Shown one piece after another: positions 1 through 6,768 of a stretch of DNA of 8,419 nt; position 1 is the stretch's first letter; every line of letters begins with the position of its first letter. Both the position numbers and the translations under genes were made by a program. This DNA is from an uncultured Saprospiraceae bacterium. GTDB taxonomy: Bacteria; Bacteroidota; Bacteroidia; Chitinophagales; Saprospiraceae. The notes below the pieces were generated by a model that saw only the letters and a list, made by a program, of their open reading frames with translations, ran no database searches and was not told where the DNA came from. The stretch lies in the NCBI GenBank assembly GCA_905479665.1, contig CAJQNM010000610.1, forward strand, positions 1 through 8,419, read 5' to 3'.

Positions 1-1
1 T

Positions 2-310
2 GGACCAGAAGTGGATCCAACTGCACAGGAGCGGCAACCAACACTTGCTGAGGTAGAGCAGGCACGGCAATATATCAGCAAGCGCTTTCCTGCAATGACC
101 AATGCTCCTCTGCTCGAATCCAGAATATGCCAGTACAGCAATACACCAGGTGCAAATTTCTTTTTTGACCGCCATCCGGCATACGACAATGTATTGCTGC
201 TCGGTGGAGGATCGGGGCATGGCTACAAGCATGGTCCAGCCCTGGGCGAGCTGGTCAAAGAGGTGCTGATTGGCAGGAAAAAATTGCCTGCGGAGCTAAA
301 TTTACCATGA
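2..310 (+). CDS. FAD-dependent amine oxidase (DAO family, sarcosine oxidase-like), C-terminal fragment
   Basis: The frame is open to the left edge, so this is the last ~100 residues of a longer protein (family members are about 370-390 aa). Seen: the stretch SRICQYSNTPG, then DRHPAYDNVLLLGGGSGHGYKHGPALGE in pattern, which matches the C-terminal part of monomeric sarcosine oxidase and N-methyltryptophan oxidase. In that family the Cys of this block (codon 128-130) carries the covalent 8-alpha-S-cysteinyl FAD, and the Lys of SGHGxK (codon 227-229) binds the substrate carboxylate; both are present here. The family oxidises secondary or primary amino acids to imines, releasing H2O2, in the cytoplasm. 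The stop TGA at 308-310 overlaps the ATG of the P450 gene, which suggests translational coupling. The substrate cannot be told from this fragment. A GTG at 11 is not a credible start because it would remove the whole FAD-binding Rossmann domain. Confidence 0.85.
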   Translation, partial: GPEVDPTAQERQPTLAEVEQARQYISKRFPAMTNAPLLESRICQYSNTPGANFFFDRHPAYDNVLLLGGGSGHGYKHGPALGELVKEVLIGRKKLPAELNLP

Positions 311-1533
311 CACGTCTTGAGCATGTGGTCTTGGATGTACGATCTCCAGATTTCTATCAAGATCCATATCCTCATTATCGGGAACTGCAAGGAAGGTTTC
401 CGGCTTTCTTCTGGGAGAATTATGGTCACACGGCATTTGTCGGGTACCGGGAGATAGATCATATCTTGCGAGACAAGCGCTTCGGACGAAGCCTTGATGG
501 AGTGCCGCTGACCCATGATCCAAGTCCCGCAAACTATGTACTGCCGTTCTATCAGGCAGATCAATACTCCTTGCTCAATTTAGAACCACCCGATCATAGT
601 CGGATTCGCTCCTTGGTGCAGCGAGCATTCATGTCTCGTCAAATAGAACGCCTAGCACCCCAAATATCTACGCTCGCACATCGACTCTGTGACCAAATGT
701 TGCAAAAAATCCGGCAGGATGGGCAGGTGGATCTCAAGCAGCATTTTGCAACACCGATTCCAGTATTGATTATTGCAGACATGTTGGGTATTTCGTCCTC
801 TATGGTTGATGATTTACTGAGTTGGTCGCATGCCATGGTGCGGATGTATGAGCAGGTCCGCACTCCAGATATCGAGCGGGCAGCGGGCTTGGCAGCGCAA
901 GAATTCATGGATTTTCTCAGGCAAATCATCGAGGAAAAGCGGACCAAACCCCAAGATGACCTGATTTCTCATTTACTTACTACGCAGATCGATCAGGCAT
1001 CACTGAGCGATAATGAGATCGTAAGTACCATCATCCTCTTGCTTAACGCCGGTCATGAGGCAACCGTCAATGTGATCGGAAATGGACTGGTCGCTTTATT
1101 GCAAGCGCCGGCTCAATTGGACCTTTGGCAAAAGAATCCCTCGACAGCGTTTAATCTTGCAGCGATTGAGGAACTATTGCGCCACGATACGCCCCTGCAT
1201 ATTTTCACTCGTTGGGTCCTGGAAGATGTTACTATCGGAAATTATAAACTGACCAAGGGTACGCAAATATCTCTCATTCTTGGAGCCGCCAACCGAGATT
1301 CATCCATCTTCGATCAGCCTGATCAACTTGATTTGACGCGTGATCCAAATCCCCATCTGTCCTTTGGCCGGGGCATCCATTTCTGTCTGGGGGCTCCACT
1401 CGCCCGATTGGAGTTACAAATTGCCCTGCCCATTTTGCTTCAGAGGATTCCTGATTTGTGCTTGGTCGAGGCGCCCACGGTAAGCAATACGTATCACTTT
1501 CGTGGCTACAATGAGATTTTGGTTGGAGTGTAG
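307..1533 (+). CDS. Cytochrome P450 (bacterial class I type, CYP107-like)
   Basis: A complete 408-aa soluble P450, of normal length for bacterial CYPs and without a membrane anchor. Motifs in order: helix C block PPDHSRIR (H97, R99), I-helix AGHEAT (residues 248-253), K-helix ExxR (E289-R292), and the heme loop FGRGIHFCLG (353-362) with C360 as the thiolate ligand. It should insert one oxygen atom from O2 into an organic substrate, using electrons from a ferredoxin and reductase; neither is encoded in the window. The I-helix has Ala252 where most P450s have the conserved Thr of the acid-alcohol pair, with Thr one residue later; P450eryF (CYP107A1) has a similar Ala. The start ATG overlaps the stop of the upstream FAD oxidase (ATGA), with GGAG at 292-295 as a possible ribosome site, so the two are probably co-translated. 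Fold and catalytic class are certain; the substrate is unknown. Confidence 0.96.
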   Translation: MTRLEHVVLDVRSPDFYQDPYPHYRELQGRFPAFFWENYGHTAFVGYREIDHILRDKRFGRSLDGVPLTHDPSPANYVLPFYQADQYSLLNLEPPDHSRIRSLVQRAFMSRQIERLAPQISTLAHRLCDQMLQKIRQDGQVDLKQHFATPIPVLIIADMLGISSSMVDDLLSWSHAMVRMYEQVRTPDIERAAGLAAQEFMDFLRQIIEEKRTKPQDDLISHLLTTQIDQASLSDNEIVSTIILLLNAGHEATVNVIGNGLVALLQAPAQLDLWQKNPSTAFNLAAIEELLRHDTPLHIFTRWVLEDVTIGNYKLTKGTQISLILGAANRDSSIFDQPDQLDLTRDPNPHLSFGRGIHFCLGAPLARLELQIALPILLQRIPDLCLVEAPTVSNTYHFRGYNEILVGV

Positions 1534-1715
1534 AGAGGGGGCCAGTATTTAGGCGAAGAGGTTCCGACTTGGTAAGGCTATTTGAAATTGGCTAAAGGAA
1601 ATCTTCCAAACTGAATTTCTTGCCTGCTTAACGGCTGTTCATCCCACTTCAACATTTTGCGCTTTCCTCTGCCCATAGAGAAACCCATATTTGCAACGTG
1701 CCAAAATTAAAGAAT
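1534..1715. other. Non-coding spacer after the P450 gene
   Basis: No credible gene, RNA or strong terminator is visible. CATATTTG at 1687-1694 matches seven of eight positions of the Bacteroidota -7 consensus TAnnTTTG and lies about 20 bases before the ATG at 1716. It may be the relic promoter of the broken serine hydrolase gene that follows, but no convincing -33 element was found. Confidence 0.4.
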
Positions 1716-1925
1716 ATGAAGTTGGTATTTCTCATAGGTGTTACTATTCTATTTCACGCTTCACTTGCAGCACAGAAACCCGAAGATTCCATCACATACA
1801 AATTGGAACATCTTCAAAAACAGAGTGCATTAAATGGCTTTGGGGTTGCTATCTATTCCAAAGACTCAGTTATATATTAAGAAGGGTTTGGGTATATCAG
1901 TTGCTTTTTGAGCCCAAGATGGTAG
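1716..1925 (+). pseudogene. Broken serine hydrolase (beta-lactamase family) N-terminal remnant
   Basis: From ATG 1716 the frame gives a good signal peptide (MKLVFLIGVTILFHASLAAQ), then about 30 residues with the pattern LEHLQKQSALNGFGVAIYSKDSVIY. An in-frame TAA at 1878-1880 follows, and directly after it, still in frame, comes EGFGYI. In the beta-lactamase/serine hydrolase family (PF00144) exported proteins begin this way: a short helix, then GF(S/G)GAVLV..DGKVIY.KGFGYA. The stop therefore interrupts what looks like one continuous homology block, as if a Lys or Gln codon had become TAA. Similarity ends soon after 1898 and the frame closes at 1923-1925; the catalytic SxxK region and the rest of the ~350+ aa protein are absent. 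This points to a nonsense mutation plus loss of the 3' part by deletion or insertion. An upstream in-frame GTG at 1698 exists, but ATG 1716 gives the better signal peptide. The family call rests on a short stretch. Confidence 0.5.
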
Positions 1926-2176
1926 AGAAGGACATTTTTAGGAAGCTCAAGGAGGTTCTTGATGCTAAAGATGAAAACTATAGAAGGCGATTTGCCATTA
2001 AGAAGAAGGAGGGAATAAAATTATTGGAAGCCCCCCAAATAAGTCTCACACAGGCCAATGGAGATTTCTGTAGGATAATCGATGCTGTAAGTCTGAATTT
2101 CTTCGGGTATTTTATGCACAATCATTTCTGCTGCCTTAGTTTTGCTCAGAATTGTAGTTTCCAATACACAACTTAA
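1919..2176 (+). pseudogene. Possible reverse transcriptase N-terminal remnant
   Basis: From ATG 1919 the frame reads MVEKDIFRKLKEVLDAKDE, then NYRRRFAIKKKEGIKLLEAP and QISLTQAN. The second part resembles the segment that precedes the palm domain in retron and group II-type reverse transcriptases, commonly Y(R/K)xFxIxKKxGxxRxIxAPxxxLxxIQ. The likeness fades after about 2056, where the reading becomes hydrophobic and Cys/Phe-rich (85 aa in all, ending at 2174-2176). No palm-domain motif such as YxDD is present, so no active enzyme could be made. The fragment starts a few bases after the broken serine hydrolase remnant and ends on the tail of pabC. I infer a leftover of a mobile element or defence gene that entered this site and decayed. 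The match was judged by eye over about 35 residues; chance similarity in Lys-rich sequence remains possible. Confidence 0.28.
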
Positions 2177-2766
2177 GCGTCTTCGATTGCAACAATCAGA
2201 TCTACTGCATTAAGATCAAGAAATGCATTGATGAATGCGACCTTAGTAAAAGTTGTTAATTTTTCCAGATCAATATCTTCTTCGAAGAGTATTCCATGTG
2301 CCAGCAGCTTCTTCCGCTTGGTGCCAGCGAGAAGAGGAACTTTGGGAGTCACCCAAACCTCGGAATTAAGAAATGCCACATTGCAGTACGAGGTGTCCGT
2401 GATGAGACCATTCTGGCAAATCAAGATATCATCTGCTTGGCCACGTTGACTGAACAGTTTATTTATTTTGGATCGATCAGCCTGCTTAAACGCATAGTCT
2501 AAATGATCTGCATGTACAATCTTGAGCGACCTGATGGGTTTAATCACATAAGGTGAGCAAGCAAGCCTCTCGATTTGTTCTTTGTATTCGAAGCGTACTT
2601 TATACCAGCCCATTGAATGTAGCTGTGCAAGCTCCCTTATCGGGTAGAAATCAAAGTCGCCTGAATATCCGAATGCAGCACGACTAAGTTTGATTCGTTC
2701 TAAATGGTACTCCAGGTTTTCGAGGACTCCGTCTCTGAGTGATATGCTCTCAAGTAACCGGCACAT
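2173..2766 (-). CDS. pabC: Aminodeoxychorismate lyase (class IV PLP enzyme)
   Basis: This 197-aa protein is a short member of the fold-type IV aminotransferase family. It probably releases pyruvate from 4-amino-4-deoxychorismate to give p-aminobenzoate for folate synthesis. Seen: HLDYAFKQADRSKIN, where K94 is the likely PLP-binding lysine; QADDILICQNGLITDTSYCNVAF (residues 110-132), the cofactor-phosphate region; and W-TPKVPLLAGTKR (138-151), the usual end-block of this family. The N-terminal MCRLLESISLRDG...HLERI motif is also typical. The start ATG at 2766 lies 17 bases inside the end of pabB, so the genes are co-transcribed and probably translationally coupled; this context is the main reason for preferring PabC over a branched-chain or D-amino acid aminotransferase. 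At about 200 aa it is shorter than E. coli PabC (269 aa), in line with compact Bacteroidota forms. Its stop overlaps the end of the remnant frame on the opposite strand. Confidence 0.85.
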   Translation of the reverse strand: MCRLLESISLRDGVLENLEYHLERIKLSRAAFGYSGDFDFYPIRELAQLHSMGWYKVRFEYKEQIERLACSPYVIKPIRSLKIVHADHLDYAFKQADRSKINKLFSQRGQADDILICQNGLITDTSYCNVAFLNSEVWVTPKVPLLAGTKRKKLLAHGILFEEDIDLEKLTTFTKVAFINAFLDLNAVDLIVAIEDA

Positions 2767-3721
2767 ATACTTTACTCATTAGCTCTTGATACTCATGTTC
2801 TAATTTACTTTGGAAAGTAATACCCCCTCCACTGTGGAAATATAATTCGTCATCTTCTTTTTTAATGAATCGTATTAGGACTCCAGAATCTAAAGTTGCT
2901 CCATCAAAGTATACCATCACTCCCGTATAGTATCCTCGTCTATTGGACTCGGTCTTTCTAATTATTTCGAGGGTCTTGTTCTTTGGTGCGCCGGAGATAC
3001 TACCGGCGGGTAGTAAAGCAAAGAGAATATCTCCTATACTATTCTTGTAATCTGGGGGTAAAACACCTCGGATTTCAGAGCTCATTTGGTAAATATTCGT
3101 ATCGTTGGTGGCAATGTAATCCAAATATCTGAATCGCTCTACTTGGACTTCACGAGCGACTCGACTGAGGTCATTTCGAATTAGGTCTACGATGGTTGCA
3201 TGTTCAGCTCTTTCTTTTTGGTCTGAGAGTAGAATTTGTGCAGCATTTGGTATAGCAGCATCAATAGTTCCCTTCATAGGGAAGGACGAAATTATTCCAT
3301 CTTTAATCTTAACAAAGCACTCAGGTGAGAAAACAACAAACTGCTCTTCATAAAGCAGCTTGTATTTTGCTCTACTGGCGCAATAGATTTGCGCTAAGGA
3401 ATGAGGTGTCGAAATGGAACACTTGCTGGTTAGATTGATGAGGTAAGTGTCTCCACTCCGGATAGACTCCTGTACCTTGACAAATTCTTCAGTATACTTC
3501 TCAACCTGTACCGCCACTTTCTCAAATCTGGGAATAACTACTTCTGCAGGAGTATTGTCCAAGCCTTTGCAAACATCTCCAATCTGAAAATGAATATGAT
3601 CAGGAATTTGTGCAATCGGATAAACCAAAGGCCTCGACATCTCAAAATCAACGATGGCTAAAAACGGTGTAGACGTAGCCCCAAGTTCATTCAGATAATT
3701 TTGTGCTCGTTGTCTATTCAA
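2750..3721 (-). CDS. pabB: Aminodeoxychorismate synthase component I
   Basis: A 323-aa chorismate-binding enzyme that aminates chorismate to 4-amino-4-deoxychorismate, the first step towards p-aminobenzoate. Motifs: GDTYLINLT (90-98), FSPECF (131-136), PMKGTI (148-153), DLIRNDLSRVA (179-189), SISGAPK (241-247), and SGGGITFQS...EHEYQE (297-313). Lys150 in PMKGT is diagnostic: PabB enzymes carry PIKGT with a nucleophilic Lys, whereas anthranilate synthases have PIAGT. In the region normally reading MHLxSxxxG the sequence is IYQMSSEIRG, so Gln212 stands where a catalytic His is usual. The protein lacks the long N-terminal part of E. coli PabB (453 aa), as in short Bacteroidota forms. No start lies upstream before an in-frame TGA, so translation must begin at TTG 3721 or later; the TTG has an AGAGG-type site in front. 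Ammonia must come from a PabA glutaminase encoded elsewhere. Confidence 0.92.
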   Translation of the reverse strand: MNRQRAQNYLNELGATSTPFLAIVDFEMSRPLVYPIAQIPDHIHFQIGDVCKGLDNTPAEVVIPRFEKVAVQVEKYTEEFVKVQESIRSGDTYLINLTSKCSISTPHSLAQIYCASRAKYKLLYEEQFVVFSPECFVKIKDGIISSFPMKGTIDAAIPNAAQILLSDQKERAEHATIVDLIRNDLSRVAREVQVERFRYLDYIATNDTNIYQMSSEIRGVLPPDYKNSIGDILFALLPAGSISGAPKNKTLEIIRKTESNRRGYYTGVMVYFDGATLDSGVLIRFIKKEDDELYFHSGGGITFQSKLEHEYQELMSKVYVPVT

Positions 3722-3724
3722 GTC

Positions 3725-3731
3725 TACCTCT
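3725..3731 (-). promoter_or_regulatory. Ribosome binding site of pabB, supports a TTG start
   Basis: On the minus strand the bases AAGAGGTAGAC lie directly before TTG (3721-3719). The GAGG core at 3730-3727 is 5 bases from the start codon, a good Shine-Dalgarno spacing. No ATG or GTG precedes it in frame after the TGA stop ten codons upstream, and the next residues (NRQRAQNYLNELG) look like a normal N-terminus for the short PabB type. This is one of the few clear ribosome sites in the window. Confidence 0.55.
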
Positions 3732-3941
3732 TGTTGTTCCTTTGCTCAACGCTAGATGGGGAGGAAAAAGTTGCTTAGGGACTGGAATATTGATCTTCTT
3801 GGTGGCAGTGGTTAGGGCCGATTCGAGGTACGTTGGGCAACCGTTCTGCATTGTCGTTTCCTTCAAACCAACAGATTTAGGAAATTCGTCATATATACAG
3901 TCAGAGCATCGCAGTTTGTATCTTTCGACCAAAATCTACTT

Positions 3942-5528
3942 ATGCAATTGACTTTATGGACTTCGATTCTGTCACTACTTTTCATCGGTGAAGCAAGCTC
4001 TCAAGAGGGCCACTTTCCTTGGCCTGACGGGAAAAAAGGTGCCATAAGCCTAAGCTTTGACGACGCGCGCAACTCACATCCTACAGTAGGCAAGGAGCTC
4101 TTTCGAGAATTGGGATTGAAGGCAACATTTTATGTCGTGCCCGCAGCCATGCAATTGCATTTAGAAGGCTGGAAGGAGATTGTTGCTGATGGCCATGAAA
4201 TTGGTAACCATACCATCGCACATCCCTGTACGGGAAATTTTCCCTGGTCTCGTGATAAAGCGCTGGAAGACTACACCCTGGCATCGATGCGCCAGGAGTT
4301 GTTGGAATGCAACCATCAGATACATGCCATGCTCGGCGTACGACCAGCCTCTTTTGCCTATACGTGTGGGAACACCTTTGTGGGGCGAGGGCAGCGGCTC
4401 AAGAGTTATATACCACTAGTCGACGAGCTTTTTGAAAGTGGGAGAGGCTGGCTCAATGAGGCTCCCAATGATCCGACCTTTGCGGATATGGCTTACCTCC
4501 AGGGAAACGAAATGGACGGTAAAGACTTCCCGGAAATAAAAGCCCTGATTGATGCGGCAGTACAAAACGGCAGCTGGCTATTGCTGGCTGGTCATGAAAT
4601 AGGAGAGGGTGGACGACAAACTGTTCGCACCAAAATGCTACGTGAGCTAGCAGCCTATCTAAAATCTCCTGAATGTGAGCTTTGGGTGGGCACGGTCGCA
4701 GAAGTGACTGCTCATGTAAAACAAGTGCGACAGGACCGAGCTAAGGGCCTGAAAGAATCACTTACCTTCTACAGTTCGTTTGACCAAGGTTTAGATGCCG
4801 ACTTTGCGAAGGGTGATCGGACACTCTATTCTGCACCCACTCCCAAGCAAGATTCGTTGGCCACGGCAAATTATTTGCCCGCTGAAATTTCATTGGCTGG
4901 TGATCGTGGAGTATTTGGAAATGCTTTAGAATATAAACGCAAAGGGGAACCGGTCATTTTTTATCGGGCAGCAGAAAACATCTCCTACGACCGTCAAGAT
5001 TGGAGTGGCACCGTATCCCTTTGGCTCAGTCTCGATCCTGAAAATGACTTGGCTCCCGGATATACTGATCCAATTCAAATTACTGATCAGAGTTATGATG
5101 ACGCAGCGCTATGGGTCGATTTTTCTGACCAGAATCCACGTGATTTTCGCATGGGTGTTTTCGGTGATGTCGCGATCTGGAATCCAGACCGGGTTGGACC
5201 CGATAAGAATCCCATCTTTGCCGAGCGACTTGTGGTGGCCGAATATCGTCCATTCGCTCAGGGTAAATGGACCCATGTGGTAATAGCCTTTGATGGTCTG
5301 AACAGCGGCTCCGGATCCGCTACATTTTATATCAATGGAAAAAGCCAAGGCATCACGAAAATATCCGAACCTTTTTCCTGGGAGGAAGACGAAGCTCAAA
5401 TATTTCTGGGGTTAAATTTTATTGGTCTGCTTGATGAAGTGTCCATTTATGATAAGAAACTAGATGCCAACGAAGTAATGGATCTATACCATTTGACTGG
5501 CGGCTACCAGGAACTGGTCGGCAATTAA
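3942..5528 (+). CDS. Secreted polysaccharide deacetylase (NodB) fused to a LamG-like domain
   Basis: A 528-aa exported protein. Residues 1-21 form a signal peptide (hydrophobic TLWTSILSLLFIGEA, likely cleaved after ASS). Residues ~30-260 are a NodB/CE4 domain: SFDDA (D40, D41; catalytic base and metal Asp), HEIGNHTIAHP (H90 and H94 of the HxxxH metal motif), RPASFAYTCG (134-143, the RxFxYP-type region), and LLLAGHEIG with H218 as the likely final His. Such enzymes use a divalent metal to remove acetyl from N-acetylated sugars, or sometimes O-acetyl groups from polysaccharides. Residues ~272-515 form a concanavalin A/LamG-like beta-sandwich: it opens with LTFYSSFDQG, contains GKWTHVVIAFDG and TFYINGKSQG (440-470), and closes with GLLDEVSIYDKKLDANEV, a pattern typical of LamG_3. 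This part probably binds glycan. No Por C-terminal sorting signal is seen. The start has no clear Shine-Dalgarno site. The substrate is not readable. Confidence 0.92.
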   Translation: MQLTLWTSILSLLFIGEASSQEGHFPWPDGKKGAISLSFDDARNSHPTVGKELFRELGLKATFYVVPAAMQLHLEGWKEIVADGHEIGNHTIAHPCTGNFPWSRDKALEDYTLASMRQELLECNHQIHAMLGVRPASFAYTCGNTFVGRGQRLKSYIPLVDELFESGRGWLNEAPNDPTFADMAYLQGNEMDGKDFPEIKALIDAAVQNGSWLLLAGHEIGEGGRQTVRTKMLRELAAYLKSPECELWVGTVAEVTAHVKQVRQDRAKGLKESLTFYSSFDQGLDADFAKGDRTLYSAPTPKQDSLATANYLPAEISLAGDRGVFGNALEYKRKGEPVIFYRAAENISYDRQDWSGTVSLWLSLDPENDLAPGYTDPIQITDQSYDDAALWVDFSDQNPRDFRMGVFGDVAIWNPDRVGPDKNPIFAERLVVAEYRPFAQGKWTHVVIAFDGLNSGSGSATFYINGKSQGITKISEPFSWEEDEAQIFLGLNFIGLLDEVSIYDKKLDANEVMDLYHLTGGYQELVGN

Positions 5529-5569
5529 GATATTCATCATTTAAGCCTCGTTCGGAGTTTTCTTATTTC

Positions 5570-6637
5570 CTACTCCGGCCAATTTCCATTTATTATAGGT
5601 GTACCGGCTAATTTAGTCTCATCCAGAACAAGATATTTCACTTTTTCTCTCTTCCAAGTATACGTAATGTGTACTCTCCCATCTTCCGCCTGGACAATAG
5701 CTGGATATGAATATTCGCCAGGTTCGCTCTCCAGGATAGTCACCGCATCCCATTCCACTCCGTCTGCACTAATGGCGAGATTCAGAGGAGATCTTGGTCC
5801 TCCCCATTTACCAGGTACCGGTGATGTATGGTTGTAGATGAGAAGATGGCGCCCATCTTTGAGCGTGACTGCGTCGGTACCTGAATTCGGATTGGGCAAT
5901 TGCGAAGGTTCTGGAGCAGTCCAGCTTTTGCCTTGATCCTCAGACCAGGCAGAAAGAATACTTCCTTCTTTGCTGCGAGCGAGTAGTTGCAGACGGCCTT
6001 CTGGGTGAAATAAAACACTTGGTTGAATTCCACTGAAATTAGAACCGTCATGAATTGCAGGAAATACATTCCAGGTCTTGCCTCCATCCGAAGTACTTTC
6101 AAAATGAATGCGCCAATTATCGTCCTCCGTACTGGAAGGGCACAACAGCGTGCCATCCTTCAACAGAACTGGCTTATTTTTTACCGGTCCAATGCCTCCA
6201 TTTGGGAGTACATGATGACCATGCCAAGTAAGGCCTCCGTCAGATGAGCGCTTCATCTCTCCCCACCATTTCTCTGGATGCGGTCCGACTTTATAAAAGA
6301 GGAGCAAGTCTCCTCCTGGCTCTTGGTACAATACAGGATTCCAGCAGGGATAGCGTGTCCCGTCTTCCTGAACACCATCAGCGACACTCTCGACGGGGCT
6401 CCACCCATCAGATCCTTTGCGGCTTACCCAAACTTCGACATCTTTATTTTTCTCTTCGGTCCCTCCAAACCAAGCAGCAATCACCCCATCGGGGGTTACC
6501 GCAAGTGTCGATGCATGACACTCAGGAAAGGGAGCCTCCTCATACACAAATTCAGAGGTTAGGACTAAATCTTCCTGCGCGAGTATGGTTGTTATACTGA
6601 TCAGCAGGGCTAGGCAAACAGTGGATATTCTCTTCAT
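5570..6637 (-). CDS. Exported BNR/Asp-box beta-propeller protein (sialidase-superfamily glycosidase or lyase)
   Basis: Starting at ATG 6637 this encodes 355 aa; a TTG three codons upstream is less likely. Residues 1-20 are a signal peptide (KRISTVCLALLISITTILA|Q), so the protein is exported. The body is a BNR_2-type beta-propeller with Asp-box motifs SSDGGLTW (131-138), TSDGGKTW (182-189) and SEDQGKSW (232-239), plus a degenerate SADGVEW near 290. The conserved blocks ECHASTLA (39-46), PCWNPVLYQ (97-105) and YSYPAIVQAEDGRVHITYTW (309-328) are characteristic of bacterial proteins annotated as exo-alpha-sialidase/neuraminidase. The FRIP/YRIP arginine motif of true GH33 sialidases is absent, so sialic acid is doubtful. 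A different terminal sugar, or a lyase mechanism as in propeller-fold rhamnose-glucuronate lyases (PL27), is possible. It converges on the deacetylase gene (41 bases between stops) and diverges from the SGNH hydrolase, which supports a shared polysaccharide role. Confidence 0.85.
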   Translation of the reverse strand: MKRISTVCLALLISITTILAQEDLVLTSEFVYEEAPFPECHASTLAVTPDGVIAAWFGGTEEKNKDVEVWVSRKGSDGWSPVESVADGVQEDGTRYPCWNPVLYQEPGGDLLLFYKVGPHPEKWWGEMKRSSDGGLTWHGHHVLPNGGIGPVKNKPVLLKDGTLLCPSSTEDDNWRIHFESTSDGGKTWNVFPAIHDGSNFSGIQPSVLFHPEGRLQLLARSKEGSILSAWSEDQGKSWTAPEPSQLPNPNSGTDAVTLKDGRHLLIYNHTSPVPGKWGGPRSPLNLAISADGVEWDAVTILESEPGEYSYPAIVQAEDGRVHITYTWKREKVKYLVLDETKLAGTPIINGNWPE

Positions 6638-6768
6638 TTCAACCAAATTTAATACAATTCTTTGCTACATTTTTTGATCATCTTGAGTACCTTTAGGGCA
6701 CCTCTAAAAACCCTACTTTGGTTGCTAACTTGTTCTTTTTCCCAGTTACTTCGTTACCAAAATACTCA

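Noticed and set aside
1698..1715. GTG 1698 as the start of the serine hydrolase remnant
   Set aside because: ATG 1716 follows directly and gives a standard lysine-plus-hydrophobic signal peptide; the extra six residues add nothing recognisable.
3919..3926. TATCTTTC as a -7 box for the deacetylase gene
   Set aside because: It has one mismatch to TAnnTTTG and no -33 element about 20 bases upstream; the evidence is too weak for a promoter call.
3714..3932. Minus-strand 72-codon frame in the pabB upstream region, overlapping the pabB start
   Set aside because: It begins at TTG without a ribosome site, has no recognisable motif, and looks like chance opening of the 220-base spacer between pabB and the deacetylase gene.
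5553..5577. Inverted repeat CGGAGT/ACTCCG with a 13-base loop between the convergent deacetylase and BNR genes, considered as a terminator
   Set aside because: The stem is only six bases, the loop is long, no T-tract follows on either strand, and the right arm lies in the end of the BNR coding sequence.
6644..6651. TAAATTTG on the minus strand, matching the Bacteroidota -7 box, before the BNR gene
   Set aside because: It is about 6 bases from the ATG, which would leave no leader, and no TTG-type -33 element lies at the right distance.
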